A stretch of DNA of 64,000 bases from the IMG/VR virus record IMGVR_UViG_3300009093_000043, positions 33,640 through 97,639 of that record; one strand, given 5' to 3'. The position numbers were made by a program, and so were the translations under genes. The first letter of the stretch is position 1. Every line of letters begins with the position of its first letter. The notes beneath the pieces are model-generated. The model was given only the letters and a program-made list of their open reading frames with translations, was not told the DNA's origin and ran no database searches. This stretch comes from a virus. Shown here one piece after another: positions 15,424 to 25,600 of this stretch.

Positions 15424-17958
15424 GATAACGAGACCCCCAGCGTGAGCCCCGGGTCCGTCGGTCGGCTTGTTCGTCGAGGACGTCAGGCCCGAGACGACTC
15501 CGTTCACCCCATTCGCGACGAGGGCGAGCCCTACCGCGTCGGGGATCTCGATCGACAGAGGGATCGAGAGATACGAACGGATTCGACGAATGATCTCCTG
15601 GATCTCTCGAACCCTCTGCTGGAGCATCGAGATGAAGTTCAGGATGAGATCTTCTCCGCCCTGGAGCCCGGCCGCGATGGACTGGAGGAAGCTCTGGATC
15701 ATTGAGGCGACGTTCTGCGGACCGGAGAGGAGCCCGACCGACTGGAAGGGGCGGATCGCGATCCACCCTCCGACCGACGTCATGTCAGCCGCTACTAGGC
15801 CCAGGACGTCCGCAGAGATGTTGTAGATGTCCTCCGTGAAGAGGGAGCGGGCGTACCAGGCGGAGGTACCCCCGCGAGGTACGACGATCGGAGCGGCCTT
15901 TGCTACCTTGGGGATCCCCGGGACGGCGTAACCGAACCCAGAGGTGTTGTAGGTCGCGAGGACCCCGAGGTCCCGAGCCGCCGCGAGAGAGGCGCTAGGG
16001 GCCGTCTCCGTGCCGTCGAGGCTGTAGGCGTTCTTCGCGACGTAGGTCGTGAGCTGGTTCCCGTCCTCGTCGGCCGGGGTGAGGCTCTGGAGAATCGTGA
16101 CGTCGAGCGCGGGAAGGTTCGCCGCCCCTTCGGTACGAGTGTCTGACCACATCCACTCGGTGAGGGTCGCGAAACGAGCCGCGCGAGCCGCCATGACCGA
16201 GTCCGGGAGGTTCCCCTGGCGCTCGATGATCTGGTCGGTGAGGACGCCGATCTTCGTGAGGAGGTCCGAACCGAAGGCCACCGGGTTCGCCGAAGACGTG
16301 AAGTAGTCCTGAGGATTCCCGAAGAGCGGGAGGATGTTCTGGGCGAACGATTCGAGCCCCGTCGGGGCGAACGTATCACTCCGAGTGATTGAGGTCCCGT
16401 TCGGTCCGGTAACCGGCTGGGCGAGCGTATCCGTGAGGGTCGAGTCGAGCGTCTTCGAGGGAAGGTCGAGATCCGAACGCGACAGAATCATCACGGCGAG
16501 CGCGGTACTGACGGCCTGGATGTAGTTGTTCGTGTTCGCCGAGGGGAACGAGACCTGGACCACCGAGGAGGGAAGCCCTCGATCGGAGGCCGACACTTCG
16601 CCTTTCGGCGCGACCATGACCGATACCGGGGTCTGGACCGGGAGGATGTTCCACTGGAACGAGTTCTTCGAGGTCACCTTGTTCGAGCAGGACATGACTC
16701 GAACGAAGACCGTCTGGGGCTGTACGGCGTGAGCGAAGTCCGGGGTGCCGTCTTCGAGGATCGGCGTCTGCCACGGAAGGTCGGTCTGGGACAGCTCGAA
16801 CGAGAAGACCCCGCCGACGAGGCTCTGAGCGAGGACCTCCTCGTGGGGGATGTAGATCGTTCGCTGGTTGTAGAACCGCGAAGGGTCGGAACCGTCCCCC
16901 GGGCCGAAGACGTTCGACTTGATGGACTGGGTCGAGGAGAGGTTCGTGATGAAGAAGGCCGGACGGGCTCCGTCGTTGAGGTTCCCGTCCGCATCGAAGG
17001 ACGCGTTCCAGTCCACCCCCGAGTCGAGAGCGATCGAATCGGCGCCCCCGAAGATCTGAAGAACACGTCCCGTCCCGCCTTCCTCATAGAGGCCGGTCTG
17101 GTAGGAGGAGGGGGTAGAGGAGCTTCCTTCGTCGGGGACCCCGCCGACGCCGCCGGTGCTGCCTTCGATCGGGGCGAGGTAGCCAGCGTAGAGGCCTTCG
17201 GGGAAGACCGAGATCTCGATCAGAAAGCCGTCCGGAGGAACGACGGGAGAGGAGATCCCCGGGCTCGAACCGGCGCTGGGGGCGAGGCTCCACTGGAGGA
17301 TTGTGCTAGTCCGCCCTAGGAGGCGCGAGGTGGCCGCTCGGAAGGTCGCGACGGCCGAAGGGGGCGCCCCGCCCGTCGGGAGCCTCGTAGAGCCCCCGGC
17401 GAAGTTCGCGAGAAGGCCCACCGGGGTCGGGAGGGACGAACCGTTGATGTTGAAGCCGAAGAATTGGGCGAAACCGGAGAGGAGCTGGTTGATCAGGTTG
17501 AACTGATCAAAGTTCGCGAGGCGATTCGTGAACGAGACGTCCACCCCAACGTAGAGGAAGAGGGCCAGGACGGTCGTCGAGTCGGTGAAGGTAGGTCGTT
17601 CGAGGTCGGTCCGGTCGAGGAGCCTCGAAAGCATCCGCCGCTGGTACCCTTGGTATCCGCCGCGAAGCTGATCGAACGTCGTGTCTTCGAGGAGGTACCA
17701 GTCCCCGTTCACGTAGATCCCGGCTTTCCGGAAATCCAAGACGAGGTTCTGAAGGGTCTGGATCAGTTCTTGGACGAGCGCCCGGATGGGGTTCAGGAGG
17801 CTCGAAACGAAGCTCTTGATGATGTTCAGGACGGTGAGAGCGATGTCCAGGGCGGTGATAATGAGGTCGAAGATCCCATTGACGACCGCGACGGCATCCT
17901 GGATTTCTGGGATATTGAAGCGGACCTGGAGCCCGCCCCACTGACCGGTAGTCGCCAT
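15367..17958 (-). CDS. Large virion-like protein with hydrophobic ends
   Basis: 863 residues, ATG 17958. Residues about 18-75 are strongly hydrophobic helical (VVNGIFDLIITALDIALTVL) and the last 25 residues again (LVILAGGLPTLITDLLLLLV). A third amphipathic block near 770-805 has a coiled-coil look (LISMLQQRVREIQEIIRRIR type). The middle is Ser/Gly/Pro-rich and beta-type. Composition and length fit a tail tube lumen, tape-measure-like or injected membrane-interacting virion protein; no specific family identified. Confidence 0.55.
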   Translation of the reverse strand: MATTGQWGGLQVRFNIPEIQDAVAVVNGIFDLIITALDIALTVLNIIKSFVSSLLNPIRALVQELIQTLQNLVLDFRKAGIYVNGDWYLLEDTTFDQLRGGYQGYQRRMLSRLLDRTDLERPTFTDSTTVLALFLYVGVDVSFTNRLANFDQFNLINQLLSGFAQFFGFNINGSSLPTPVGLLANFAGGSTRLPTGGAPPSAVATFRAATSRLLGRTSTILQWSLAPSAGSSPGISSPVVPPDGFLIEISVFPEGLYAGYLAPIEGSTGGVGGVPDEGSSSTPSSYQTGLYEEGGTGRVLQIFGGADSIALDSGVDWNASFDADGNLNDGARPAFFITNLSSTQSIKSNVFGPGDGSDPSRFYNQRTIYIPHEEVLAQSLVGGVFSFELSQTDLPWQTPILEDGTPDFAHAVQPQTVFVRVMSCSNKVTSKNSFQWNILPVQTPVSVMVAPKGEVSASDRGLPSSVVQVSFPSANTNNYIQAVSTALAVMILSRSDLDLPSKTLDSTLTDTLAQPVTGPNGTSITRSDTFAPTGLESFAQNILPLFGNPQDYFTSSANPVAFGSDLLTKIGVLTDQIIERQGNLPDSVMAARAARFATLTEWMWSDTRTEGAANLPALDVTILQSLTPADEDGNQLTTYVAKNAYSLDGTETAPSASLAAARDLGVLATYNTSGFGYAVPGIPKVAKAAPIVVPRGGTSAWYARSLFTEDIYNISADVLGLVAADMTSVGGWIAIRPFQSVGLLSGPQNVASMIQSFLQSIAAGLQGGEDLILNFISMLQQRVREIQEIIRRIRSYLSIPLSIEIPDAVGLALVANGVNGVVSGLTSSTNKPTDGPGAHAGGLVILAGGLPTLITDLLLLLVS

Positions 17959-17996
17959 TTCTCCTCTGGGTCCTCAGAGGAACGGTACCGGAGCGG

Positions 17997-18002
17997 GCGT
18001 AA
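17997..18002 (+). promoter_or_regulatory. GCGTAA start-proximal motif
   Basis: GGGCGTAAC lies 11 bases before the ATG of the first gene of the 18014-20272 plus-strand operon, in a 55-base divergent gap; no stop codon explains it. Confidence 0.45.
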
Positions 18003-18013
18003 CTTCGTCTTGA

Positions 18014-18871
18014 ATGACCAAGTTGATCCCAGCCTCTCCTGAAGAGACCGAAAAGGTGCTCATCGCCGCGAAGGTTCTCTTCGCCCTGAATCGGCTGGTA
18101 CTTCACCCGCTGGGGTACGCGATCGCGACGAGCTATCCGGACGAGGGTCCTCACGATCTTCCCACCCACCTCATCCTCATGAAGACGGACGACGGTTCTC
18201 CGCTCGTCTTCGAGGAGAGCCCGTTCCTCGATCAGTGCAACGCGGACCTCGCTCGGTTCGTCGAGAACGTCCGCCCCCCGAATCGGGGTGTCTTCGATTC
18301 GATCCTGCCTCACAAGGCTCGCTTCGCGGCGTTCCAGGAACGTGCGTTCGGACCTGAGGCGCCGCCGGAGACGAAAACTCTCGTCGAACAAGCTGCCAAG
18401 GTGATGGAAAAGATTCGCCTCGGGGTTCGGTTCGACGATCCCTACGACTCGATCCTCGACGATGGGACCGAAGACGACGATGTCGCGTACGAAGCGGCTC
18501 GGGCTCGACTCGAAGCGGACGGGGTGGACGTGGAAGCGTTCCTCGTTCGTCTCCGCAAGTTCCTCGCCCTCCATCGCCAGGTCGAGCCTCCGACCGACGA
18601 AGACCGAGAGGTCATGGCCGAGGCCGGAGGGATCGCCGTCCGGGACCTTCCATTCGGAGCCGCCGAGGCCTCGCGAGACATCCGCCTTCGAGACGACGAT
18701 CCGGTTCATCCGGATTCGGATGAACCGACTCCTCCCGAATTCAGCAAAGAGTTCATGAGTACCAACAAGATCTACCGCGAGTGTGAGCACCGTCTCTCGA
18801 CGGGTCCGGGCGCGGGGAAGTCCACCTTCACCACCCCATGCGCCCAGTGCGACGCGAGGATTCGATCATGA
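18014..18871 (+). CDS. Unknown protein, first gene of plus-strand operon
   Basis: 285 residues, ATG 18014. The N-terminal ~55 residues (LNRLVLHPLGYAIATSYPD) look like a small alpha/beta module that is found alone in other phage hypotheticals. The middle is acidic and helical (residues 120-190), followed by a linker and a Cys/His-containing end (ECEHRL ... CAQCDARIRS), possibly a zinc knuckle. GPGAGKS near residue 265 looks like a P-loop but has no hydrophobic strand before it and no other NTPase motifs. Overlaps the next gene as ATGA. Confidence 0.65.
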   Translation: MTKLIPASPEETEKVLIAAKVLFALNRLVLHPLGYAIATSYPDEGPHDLPTHLILMKTDDGSPLVFEESPFLDQCNADLARFVENVRPPNRGVFDSILPHKARFAAFQERAFGPEAPPETKTLVEQAAKVMEKIRLGVRFDDPYDSILDDGTEDDDVAYEAARARLEADGVDVEAFLVRLRKFLALHRQVEPPTDEDREVMAEAGGIAVRDLPFGAAEASRDIRLRDDDPVHPDSDEPTPPEFSKEFMSTNKIYRECEHRLSTGPGAGKSTFTTPCAQCDARIRS

Positions 18872-19602
18872 GATACGTCGCCAGGTTCCACTTCTGGGAG
18901 GCCGGAGAGTTCGAAGCTCTTCTCGATCGGAAGAAGGCCGAGAGCGAAGCGGCGAAGCAGAAGGGGGAGAAGTTCTCCTGGGGGGACCGAGAGATCGACG
19001 AGAGTTTCTTGGCCCACACGAAGGAAGTGATCTTCACCTTCCCGGAGGAGGACTCCGAGAAGGTGTTCGAAGAGGCGTGGAGACTCTCAGGTCTCCAGCG
19101 CGAGAAGTTGGATCCGAAGATGTCTTCGATCCGCGTCTCTCCCCTTCCGTACCTCACGATCCGAGAGCTTCTCTCGGCTCCCGTCCTTCACACCGAGTAC
19201 GACTTCTGGAGGATGGAGGCCTCGTCTCCGTTCCCCGAGGACCTCCGGTACGAGAGGATCGACGAGGAGAAGCTGAAGGCCTCGGGCCGCGTTCGGATCG
19301 ACTACTACGCCGACCACTATATCGACGGCGAACGGGGTTGGTCGATCGCGTGCGTCTTCTGGGACAACCTCCCGGTCTTCATCTACCAGTGCGCCGGCCG
19401 AAGCGGTCGAGACTTCAGCCGTACGATCATGATCTCCTACGATCGTCTTTCGGAGATGACTCAGTTCCTCCGGACGCTCCTGGATGACTCGGAACGTCGG
19501 GTGAGGGAGACCCCTCTCGACGAGGAGAACCTCGACCTCACCTTCTTCTACAGCGACTCCATCTCGCGAGAACTCCCCCAGCCGAAAGGAGCAAATACAT
19601 GA
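18868..19602 (+). CDS. Unknown protein
   Basis: 244 residues from ATG 18868 (ATGA coupling). Charged N-terminal helix (FEALLDRKKAESEAAKQK), central SPLPYLTIRELLSAPVLHTE, then a beta-type half (RVRIDYYADHYIDG, ACVFWDNLPVFIYQCAG). No known domain identified. Translationally linked to both neighbours. Confidence 0.65.
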   Translation: MRYVARFHFWEAGEFEALLDRKKAESEAAKQKGEKFSWGDREIDESFLAHTKEVIFTFPEEDSEKVFEEAWRLSGLQREKLDPKMSSIRVSPLPYLTIRELLSAPVLHTEYDFWRMEASSPFPEDLRYERIDEEKLKASGRVRIDYYADHYIDGERGWSIACVFWDNLPVFIYQCAGRSGRDFSRTIMISYDRLSEMTQFLRTLLDDSERRVRETPLDEENLDLTFFYSDSISRELPQPKGANT

Positions 19603-20027
19603 CCTGTCGCTGCGCCTCCGCCGAAATTCACGCCCAACGAGCCCTCGACCAGGCCTACGATTCCTCGCGCGCGACTCAGGAGTCCATGAAGAAGGAGATC
19701 GACAAGCTGAAGGCGGAGATCGCTTCTCGAACGGCGGATCCAACGAAGTATGTGATCCTCGACGCCTACGATTCAGCCCCCGGGTTCCTCGTCGTGAAGG
19801 CTCAGTTCCCCTCGTGCACGAAGTGCTCGTTCGAGGGAACGAAGATCCTCGTGTACCGCAACGTTCGTCCGATCGACGCGATGAAGTGGAAGAACCTCGA
19901 CCCCCACTTCCGTGAGGCGGACAAGAAGCTGGAGATCAACAGCGCCCCGAGCCCGATCGCCCGCTTCCCCGGGAACAAGGAAGGGTGGGACGACGCCATC
20001 CACTTCGCCAACTTGAAGGCGAAGTGA
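19599..20027 (+). CDS. Unknown protein with Cys pairs
   Basis: 142 residues, ATGA-coupled start. Begins MTCRCAS, then a coiled-coil helix (SMKKEIDKLKAEIASR) and a beta domain with PSCTKCSFEGTKILVYRN; the C-x-C and C-x-x-C pairs could share a metal. Third gene of the operon. Function unknown. Confidence 0.65.
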   Translation: MTCRCASAEIHAQRALDQAYDSSRATQESMKKEIDKLKAEIASRTADPTKYVILDAYDSAPGFLVVKAQFPSCTKCSFEGTKILVYRNVRPIDAMKWKNLDPHFREADKKLEINSAPSPIARFPGNKEGWDDAIHFANLKAK

Positions 20028-20272
20028 TGAGCGATCGGAACCGCTCCAGCGCTCGGTGGACTCGGGCTCAACGCGAGCGGGCGAAGCGCGAAGGAAAGAC
20101 CCTCTTCACGATCTCCTTCAACAGCCAGTACGTGAAGCCTCCAACGAAGGGCGCGGGCGACTTCATCGAGTACAGCGGCCAGTGCGGAGAAGACTCAGCG
20201 AAGGAGATCGGAGACTTCATCGTGAAGCTCCTGAAGAAGCACAAGGCCGAGGAAAAGGCCGAGAAGACTTGA
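20027..20272 (+). CDS. Small basic protein
   Basis: 81 residues, start overlapping the previous stop as TGATG. Highly basic first 25 residues (WTRAQRERAKREGKT), small beta core, basic/acidic C-terminal helix (KLLKKHKAEEKAEK). Possibly nucleic-acid binding from charge alone. Last gene of the operon; a weak 5-bp stem overlaps its stop region. Confidence 0.6.
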   Translation: MSDRNRSSARWTRAQRERAKREGKTLFTISFNSQYVKPPTKGAGDFIEYSGQCGEDSAKEIGDFIVKLLKKHKAEEKAEKT

Positions 20273-20326
20273 AGGGCTCAAGACCGCAATAGGTACGTTT
20301 TCGCCCCTATCCGCCTTCTTGAGGAT

Positions 20327-20776
20327 ATGGCACCCCCTCGGAAGCTCTTTCAAGCCGTTGGCGCTACGCCTCAGAGCGCGTGCGACGCGATCGGGGCGAC
20401 TTCTTCCGACGTACTCAACAGCGGGACGTACGTCCCCAGCATCACGATCTTCTCGGGCACCGTACTGTCGATCAACGGGCCGATCTCCCCCTTCATCTAC
20501 TCCCGAGTGGGGAACGTAGTGACGGTCACCGGGGGGTGTAACGTGACCTCGACCGGAGCCGGAAGCGTAACGCTTCAGATTTCGGTTCCGATCCCCACTA
20601 CCGTGGCGACGGGGTCTGGAGTCCTTACTCCCACCGCAGCCACTGCGAATCTGGGTCGGAGCGTGATCATGGGGGCGGTTTCCTTCCCTCCCGTATCGAT
20701 GATCGCCAACATCACTACGGTCGGGGCCGTAGCGGGAGTGGTCGTCCAGTTCACCTTCCAGTACGTGGTGGGCTGA
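20327..20776 (+). CDS. Tagged small fibre/decoration protein
   Basis: 149 residues, ATG with TTGAGGAT just upstream. Residues 1-23 (MAPPRKLFQAVGATPQSACD) are the shared tag. The body is a Gly/Thr/Val beta domain (VGNVVTVTGGCNVTSTGAGS) related to the 9332 body, ending VQFTFQYVVG. Monocistronic on the plus strand and convergent with small minus-strand genes. Probably a virion surface protein; the paralogy with 9332 extends over the whole length. Confidence 0.65.
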   Translation: MAPPRKLFQAVGATPQSACDAIGATSSDVLNSGTYVPSITIFSGTVLSINGPISPFIYSRVGNVVTVTGGCNVTSTGAGSVTLQISVPIPTTVATGSGVLTPTAATANLGRSVIMGAVSFPPVSMIANITTVGAVAGVVVQFTFQYVVG

Positions 20777-20783
20777 TTCGGGC

Positions 20784-21020
20784 TCAGAGACCCCCGCCTC
20801 GTTTCAGGCGGGCTCGGTTCTCTTCGAGCACAACGATCTGAGCCTGGTCGGAAGCGACCTGAGCTTCGAGGAGCAGGGCGATCTTCTCCATCGCCTCCCT
20901 CTGGGAGACAATCAGAGGGAGCTTCCCGAGGTCGACCGACTTGGATTTCTTCCACGTCGGATTCTCGGGGTCGAATCCGAGGTCTTTCAGCTTCTGCTTC
21001 AGATCGTCTTCTTCGGTCAC
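20784..21020 (-). CDS. Small coiled-coil protein
   Basis: 78 residues from GTG 21020, which overlaps the stop of the upstream gene as GTGA. Charged helix at the start (EEDDLKQKLKDLGFD), then a C-terminal helix (REAMEKIALLLEAQVASDQ) ending in basic residues. A longer frame reaching 21116 would overlap the upstream gene and is rejected. Function unknown. Confidence 0.6.
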   Translation of the reverse strand: MTEEDDLKQKLKDLGFDPENPTWKKSKSVDLGKLPLIVSQREAMEKIALLLEAQVASDQAQIVVLEENRARLKRGGGL

Positions 21021-21376
21021 CGGATCCTCACGCCCTTCTGCTCGGAGTTCCGGTAGTTGCTGAAGTACGTTACTTCGAGAGGCTTGAAGGCGAGCGCCCC
21101 CTCGTGGATGAACCACGTCCCAGGGCCGTCGTAGATGTGGTCCTCTCCGGAAGGGTCCGGAAGGAGAGCCGTCTCGTCATCGACGAGGATCTTCATCACC
21201 CACGCCTGAGTCGACTGAGCGTCGCCGAAGACGTCCATCGAGATCCAGTTGGGGAAGACGGTCGAGACGTGGACGTAGTGCTTCCCGTTGTAGACGTTCC
21301 TCCCAGGCTGGATTCGCCACGAGAGGAGGAGAGACTCCACGGCGCGCTTCGTCTTCGTGGTGTGGTAGAGGATCAT
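21017..21376 (-). CDS. Small protein, possible ADP-ribosyltransferase-like fold
   Basis: 119 residues, ATG 21376. It opens with ILYHTTKTKRAVESLL, then HYVHVST about residue 35 and a TWFIHEGALAF strand near 90. A 'YHTT' start followed by an S-T motif is seen in the PARP/ADP-ribosyltransferase or KptA-like folds, but no catalytic Glu/His can be fixed here, so the match is tentative. Coupled to genes on both sides. Confidence 0.55.
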   Translation of the reverse strand: MILYHTTKTKRAVESLLLSWRIQPGRNVYNGKHYVHVSTVFPNWISMDVFGDAQSTQAWVMKILVDDETALLPDPSGEDHIYDGPGTWFIHEGALAFKPLEVTYFSNYRNSEQKGVRIR

Positions 21377-21576
21377 CGTGAGGTGTGAAGGCTGATCGCT
21401 CGTTCGAGGGAAACGCCCGAGTTGGCTGTCTCCGCGATCGCGGTAGCCCTCTCATGGGTGTTGACGTCTGCGCACTCCGGAGCGTGGAGGACGCTCGTGT
21501 AGATATCTCCGCGACGTTGGATCCGCCACGGAAGGAAGTCGTCCCCCGAAGGGACTACTGTCCAGGGCTCACTCAC
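21373..21576 (-). CDS. Small unknown protein
   Basis: 67 residues, GTG start at 21576 overlapping the end of the previous gene by eight bases. A WRIQRRGDIYTSVLHAPEC stretch resembles the WRIQPGRNVYNGKHY stretch of the next protein (21017-21376), so the two may share a short motif. No known family. Confidence 0.55.
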   Translation of the reverse strand: MSEPWTVVPSGDDFLPWRIQRRGDIYTSVLHAPECADVNTHERATAIAETANSGVSLERAISLHTSR

Positions 21577-21841
21577 TTCGGAAGCGCCCGAGGTTCGCCG
21601 ATAGGGTGAAGTTCGTCTTGATCACGCGGGCCCCGTCGTTACTCCCCACCACCATCGCCCCCGTGGGCGGAAGCTTGTCGCCGGGCCCCGAGGGGTTCGT
21701 GTAGATCCGAGCCTCGCTTCCCAGCTCGCTGTTGAGGTCCGGTTCGGATTTCCAGAGAGCTTCGAGTTCCTCTTCGGAGAGTTCGAGGCCCTCTTCGTCT
21801 TCGCCAGTAGCCAACCGGAGGTGTCTTCTGTCCACAGTCAT
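21569..21841 (-). CDS. Small acidic protein, unknown
   Basis: 90 residues, ATG 21841 with GGAGGATG upstream. Acidic helix (EDEEGLELSEEELEALW) then a Gly/Pro-rich region and a beta-type C-terminus. Small minus-strand operon member between the giant gene operon and the 20327 gene. Confidence 0.55.
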   Translation of the reverse strand: MTVDRRHLRLATGEDEEGLELSEEELEALWKSEPDLNSELGSEARIYTNPSGPGDKLPPTGAMVVGSNDGARVIKTNFTLSANLGRFRSE

Positions 21842-21874
21842 CCTCCAAGAATAGCGCCTGAGTTGGGGAATGGG

Positions 21875-22189
21875 CTAGACGTCGGTCTCGATATTGACGG
21901 TCGTCCCGTTCGCGCTCGATTCGCTGACGAGCTTTCCATCCACGTAGACCTTCACGCAGAGGAGACCTTCCTCGTCCACTCGCGAGACGACGCGAAGACG
22001 GCGCTTCTCGTACTCATCGGGAGGGGGCGGAGGGTCGGTGTCGTGGTCGGGGAGAGGCGCCTCCAAAAACTCCTTCGTCTTCTCGTGAGACATGGCTTCG
22101 AGCTTCTGGATCGTTTCCTTCTTCGCCTTGGGCATTGAGGGCGGTCCGCCGTACACCATACTGATCCCACGCTCCGGTCTGCGTCTCAT
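21875..22189 (-). CDS. Unknown protein
   Basis: 104 residues from ATG 22189, which overlaps the upstream stop as ATGA; ATGs at 22159 and 22135 are alternatives. Basic N-terminus, proline run (DTDPPPPPDEYE), then a two-strand end (CVKVYVDGKLVSES). No known family. Confidence 0.55.
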   Translation of the reverse strand: MRRRPERGISMVYGGPPSMPKAKKETIQKLEAMSHEKTKEFLEAPLPDHDTDPPPPPDEYEKRRLRVVSRVDEEGLLCVKVYVDGKLVSESSANGTTVNIETDV

Positions 22190-22647
22190 ACCCCCGATAC
22201 GCCCTTCTCTGACTTGAGGCCCAACTCCTCGCCGGGCTTCAGCAGCGTCTTCGCGTACTCCACGAACTTCGGATCGTCTCCCTTCGGATCCGTACAGCGG
22301 ACCGTCATCATTCGGTTGAACTCAATCGTCGCCTTCAGTTCCTCCCGAGTCTTGGGGGCGTGGTCCGCCTCTTCGTAGGGAACGAAGTCGCCGAAGGCCC
22401 TCCACTTTTGGAGGGGCTCGGGGTCACTCATCTCCCACATGAAGGCTCGCCCCGAGTTGATGTTCCTCATGTAGAAGTCGACGTCCGAGTCCCACCCGGA
22501 AGACTCCAGGAAACCGATGAACCGAAGGGCTGCCTCTTCCGACCCGTCCGCCAAGACGTAGTAGGAGATCTCGCGCATGATGTCGGCGCCCGGCAACTTC
22601 TCTCCGAGAACCGCTACCGCTGGTGCGTAGCCTTCTTCGAGCTTCAT
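22186..22647 (-). CDS. Unknown protein coupled to the giant gene
   Basis: 153 residues, ATG 22647 overlapping the stop of the 3,635-residue gene as ATGA. Helical, acidic, with an aromatic centre (DVDFYMRNINSGRAFMWEM). Its position suggests a partner or assembly factor of the giant protein, but nothing in the sequence shows this. Confidence 0.6.
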   Translation of the reverse strand: MKLEEGYAPAVAVLGEKLPGADIMREISYYVLADGSEEAALRFIGFLESSGWDSDVDFYMRNINSGRAFMWEMSDPEPLQKWRAFGDFVPYEEADHAPKTREELKATIEFNRMMTVRCTDPKGDDPKFVEYAKTLLKPGEELGLKSEKGVSGV

Positions 22648-25600
22648 ACCTTCGCTGTACCCTTCACCATCGCCAGTAGCCGGGCCTGCTCAGCTCGACG
22701 CCTCGGAAGTTCGGCGTCGAAGCGGCGGATCGCTTCAAGCGTACCCGTTACACGATCGGCCCGAAGGGTCAGCCAAGCCCAGCGAGAGTCGCGGAGCTTG
22801 TCACGTTGCTGGAGAGCTTCCTCGATTCGATCCGGAAGAACCGGGCGACCCACCCCATTCGCGAAGTCCGCGTACGGAACCGCGAGCGAATGGTAGGGGG
22901 GTCGGAGGTAGTCGAGCCGGAAGTCGAGCCCCCAGAAGCGACGATCGAGGATGGAGAGACAATCCTTGTCGTTCGTGAAGGGACTGAGCTCAGTGCGACC
23001 TTCGATGTCGTCGATCAGGGCGCCTGAGAGAACCCCGAGGCCAGCGAAGGGATCGTCCGGGTCCCCGACGTCCGAGATGTGTTGGTCTCTCTGGAAGACG
23101 AAGTAGGAGCCGCCCTTCCGCGTTTCGAAGAGGAGGAGAAGCTCTTCGATCCACGAGAGGATCCTCTCCCGGTTCGCGAGGATCAGTTCTACGGTCTCGG
23201 CCGTGAGGAACGAGGTCGGCCGGATCACACGGTAGGCGAACGGCGCGATCGAGAGGAAGTTGCTCTTGAAGGAGTTGGTCGAATCGGCGAAAGCCGTCGG
23301 GCGAAGATCCATCTGACCTTCGAGACCGTCCGCCGTCCCGGAGAGGTTCGAACCGTGGACTGTCGGGTAGATCGCATACTGGTCGTCGAACACGACGTCC
23401 CCACCCGTTCGGTTCCCGGCGAGGGTTCCGCCGTAGGTAGAAACCCCGAGCGTCGAGGGCGATACGGTCTCGATCTCGTAGTAGCCTCGATTGTCGTCGG
23501 TACGGAGGGGCGATCCCGGGTCGTAGAAGGGCGCTCCGCGGGGGAGGACGCCCTGATCGCCGAACGGCCGGGCTCCGGTCTCCGAGGTCGGAGGGAAGCC
23601 CGTAGGGCCGCGGAGGACCCCCGCCGGGTCGATCACGAGGATGTCTCCCTTTTGGATTCCGAGGGAGGCGAAGTCAATCGTGGGGTCAGTGTCTCGGAGG
23701 AGGTTGATCGACTGATCGTAAGCGACCTGTAGATCCGGGTCCGAGACGTAGTTCACCTTCCCGCCCGTCTGGGCGACGAGATCCGCTCGACGGTCGAGAA
23801 GAACCCGGTCCGTGGCGAGGGCGAGAAGCTCCTCCGCGGATTGCTCCTGGGGGATCGGAGCGGACCGGAGGTAGATCTCGAACCGGGTCCCGGGGGCGAC
23901 CGAGGGCAACGAGTTCTTCGAAAGCGTCAGCGTCTTCCCGTCAGTCTCCACGACGAGGATCTCCGCTTCCGCAATCACTTCCCCCGAAACTCCGAGGAAC
24001 CGGACCTGGTCCCCAGAACGGATGTTCTGATCCGGAAGAGTGAAGTCACCGAGTTGAGTGGCGGTCCCTCCGGCGAGCGGGAGAGGCGGGACACTAGAGT
24101 CCACCGGACGCGCCGTGAGGAGACCGGCGGTCCCGGTGGAAACGAAGCTGTCGACGATCCCGCGACGGATCTCATACGTGAACCGAAGACGTTCGATCGC
24201 CCCCACGACCATGTCCAACTGGACGTGGAACCGACGGATTCGACGTACCTCGACCTGAGCCACTTCGAGGTAACTGCCTCCGACTGGTCCGCCGGAGGGG
24301 AGGTACGAAGTCGCGTCTCGCGTTCCGATTTCCGAGAACGTCAGCGAGTGAGCCGCATCCACGACGTTCACTCGGGGCGCACCCAGATCGTTCCCCGAAA
24401 GAGGGAACGACGGTTCGACGTAGATCCCATTCTGAGCGTGGTAGCGGAGATCGAAGAGGTCTCCGGGGAAGAGGCAAGCTGGTCCGGCGCCGTGGATCGC
24501 GGCCCAGTTGAATCGAGTGACGTCGAGAGCGCCGGGGATGTTGTCGTAGACGGGGATGTCGAGCGAAGGAAGGAACGAAGTGGAGACCACCTTCACCTTC
24601 GAGTACACCGCAAGCGTTCCAGCTCCCGGACCGACGACACCGGAGAGGGTTCCGGCTGAGGCGTCGTACGAGACCGATCCGAACGGAGCGCGCGATCCGG
24701 TCACCGTGCGGAAGCCGAAGTAGAATTCCGAACCCGCCGGGGGCGAAGGCCAGAGCGTGACGCCTGGGTAGTTCAACGGAACGCCGGCCCCTACCGGCTT
24801 CACCGGAAGGATCGTCATGCCCGAGACGGGTGTCCCGTTCGTCGCGGCGGCCTGGAAGGCGGAGAAAGAGATCGCTCCCCCCACTCCATCTTGGAAGTTC
24901 GAAAGGCCGAGGAAGCGATTCCCCGGAAGGTCGAGGGAAGTGTACGACGCCGAGACCGCGGCTCCTGCCGTCCCTACCACCGACTCGTCCACGATCAGGT
25001 AGACGCGTCCGGTCGCCGGGAACGCAGAGGTAGCCGAGACGGGCGTGTTGTTGAGGTCCTGGAGCGGGACGAGAGGAAGGAGGGACGTGACGGTGAGGTT
25101 CGGGGAGAGGTCGAGACCGACAACAGTCGGGAACTGGAAGTCCAACCAACCGCCCGGAGATCCTGCCGCCCCCGAGAGATCGAGACGGTGTCCGGGAGGA
25201 GTCGAAACCGTAGCGGCGATCGCTCCGCGAACGAGGTACGTCCCCGTCTTCCCCGAGCCCACGGGGATGGAGAGACCGAGAGTGGGGTTGAACTGGCCAC
25301 GGATGAACGCGACATCTCCGGGCTGGATGCGGTCCAATCCTCCCGCGTGAGTCGCGAAGGGAAGGAACGCGTTCTCGTTGAGGAACGAGAACGGAGCGCC
25401 CGGGCCTCGGATCTCTCCCGCGATCACGGCCCCGTCGTAGATGGGTCCCGCCTCATCCTGACGCGAGGAGGGAATCGCGGTGAAGAGAACCCCAGTTGCG
25501 TCGATCGGAACGTTTCCTCGACCCTCGAACCCGAGGACACGAAGCGTCCCCGAGTTGGCGGAGAAGGTTCCCACTCCGTTCACCGAGGGGAGGAGCGTCG

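Noticed and set aside
18800-18830. GPGAGKS in the 18014 product as a P-loop NTPase
   Set aside because: No hydrophobic strand before it, no Walker B or other NTPase motifs, and it lies at the extreme C-terminus.
20268-20282. Possible terminator CTTGA/TCAAG
   Set aside because: Only a 5-bp stem without a T-run; too weak to call.
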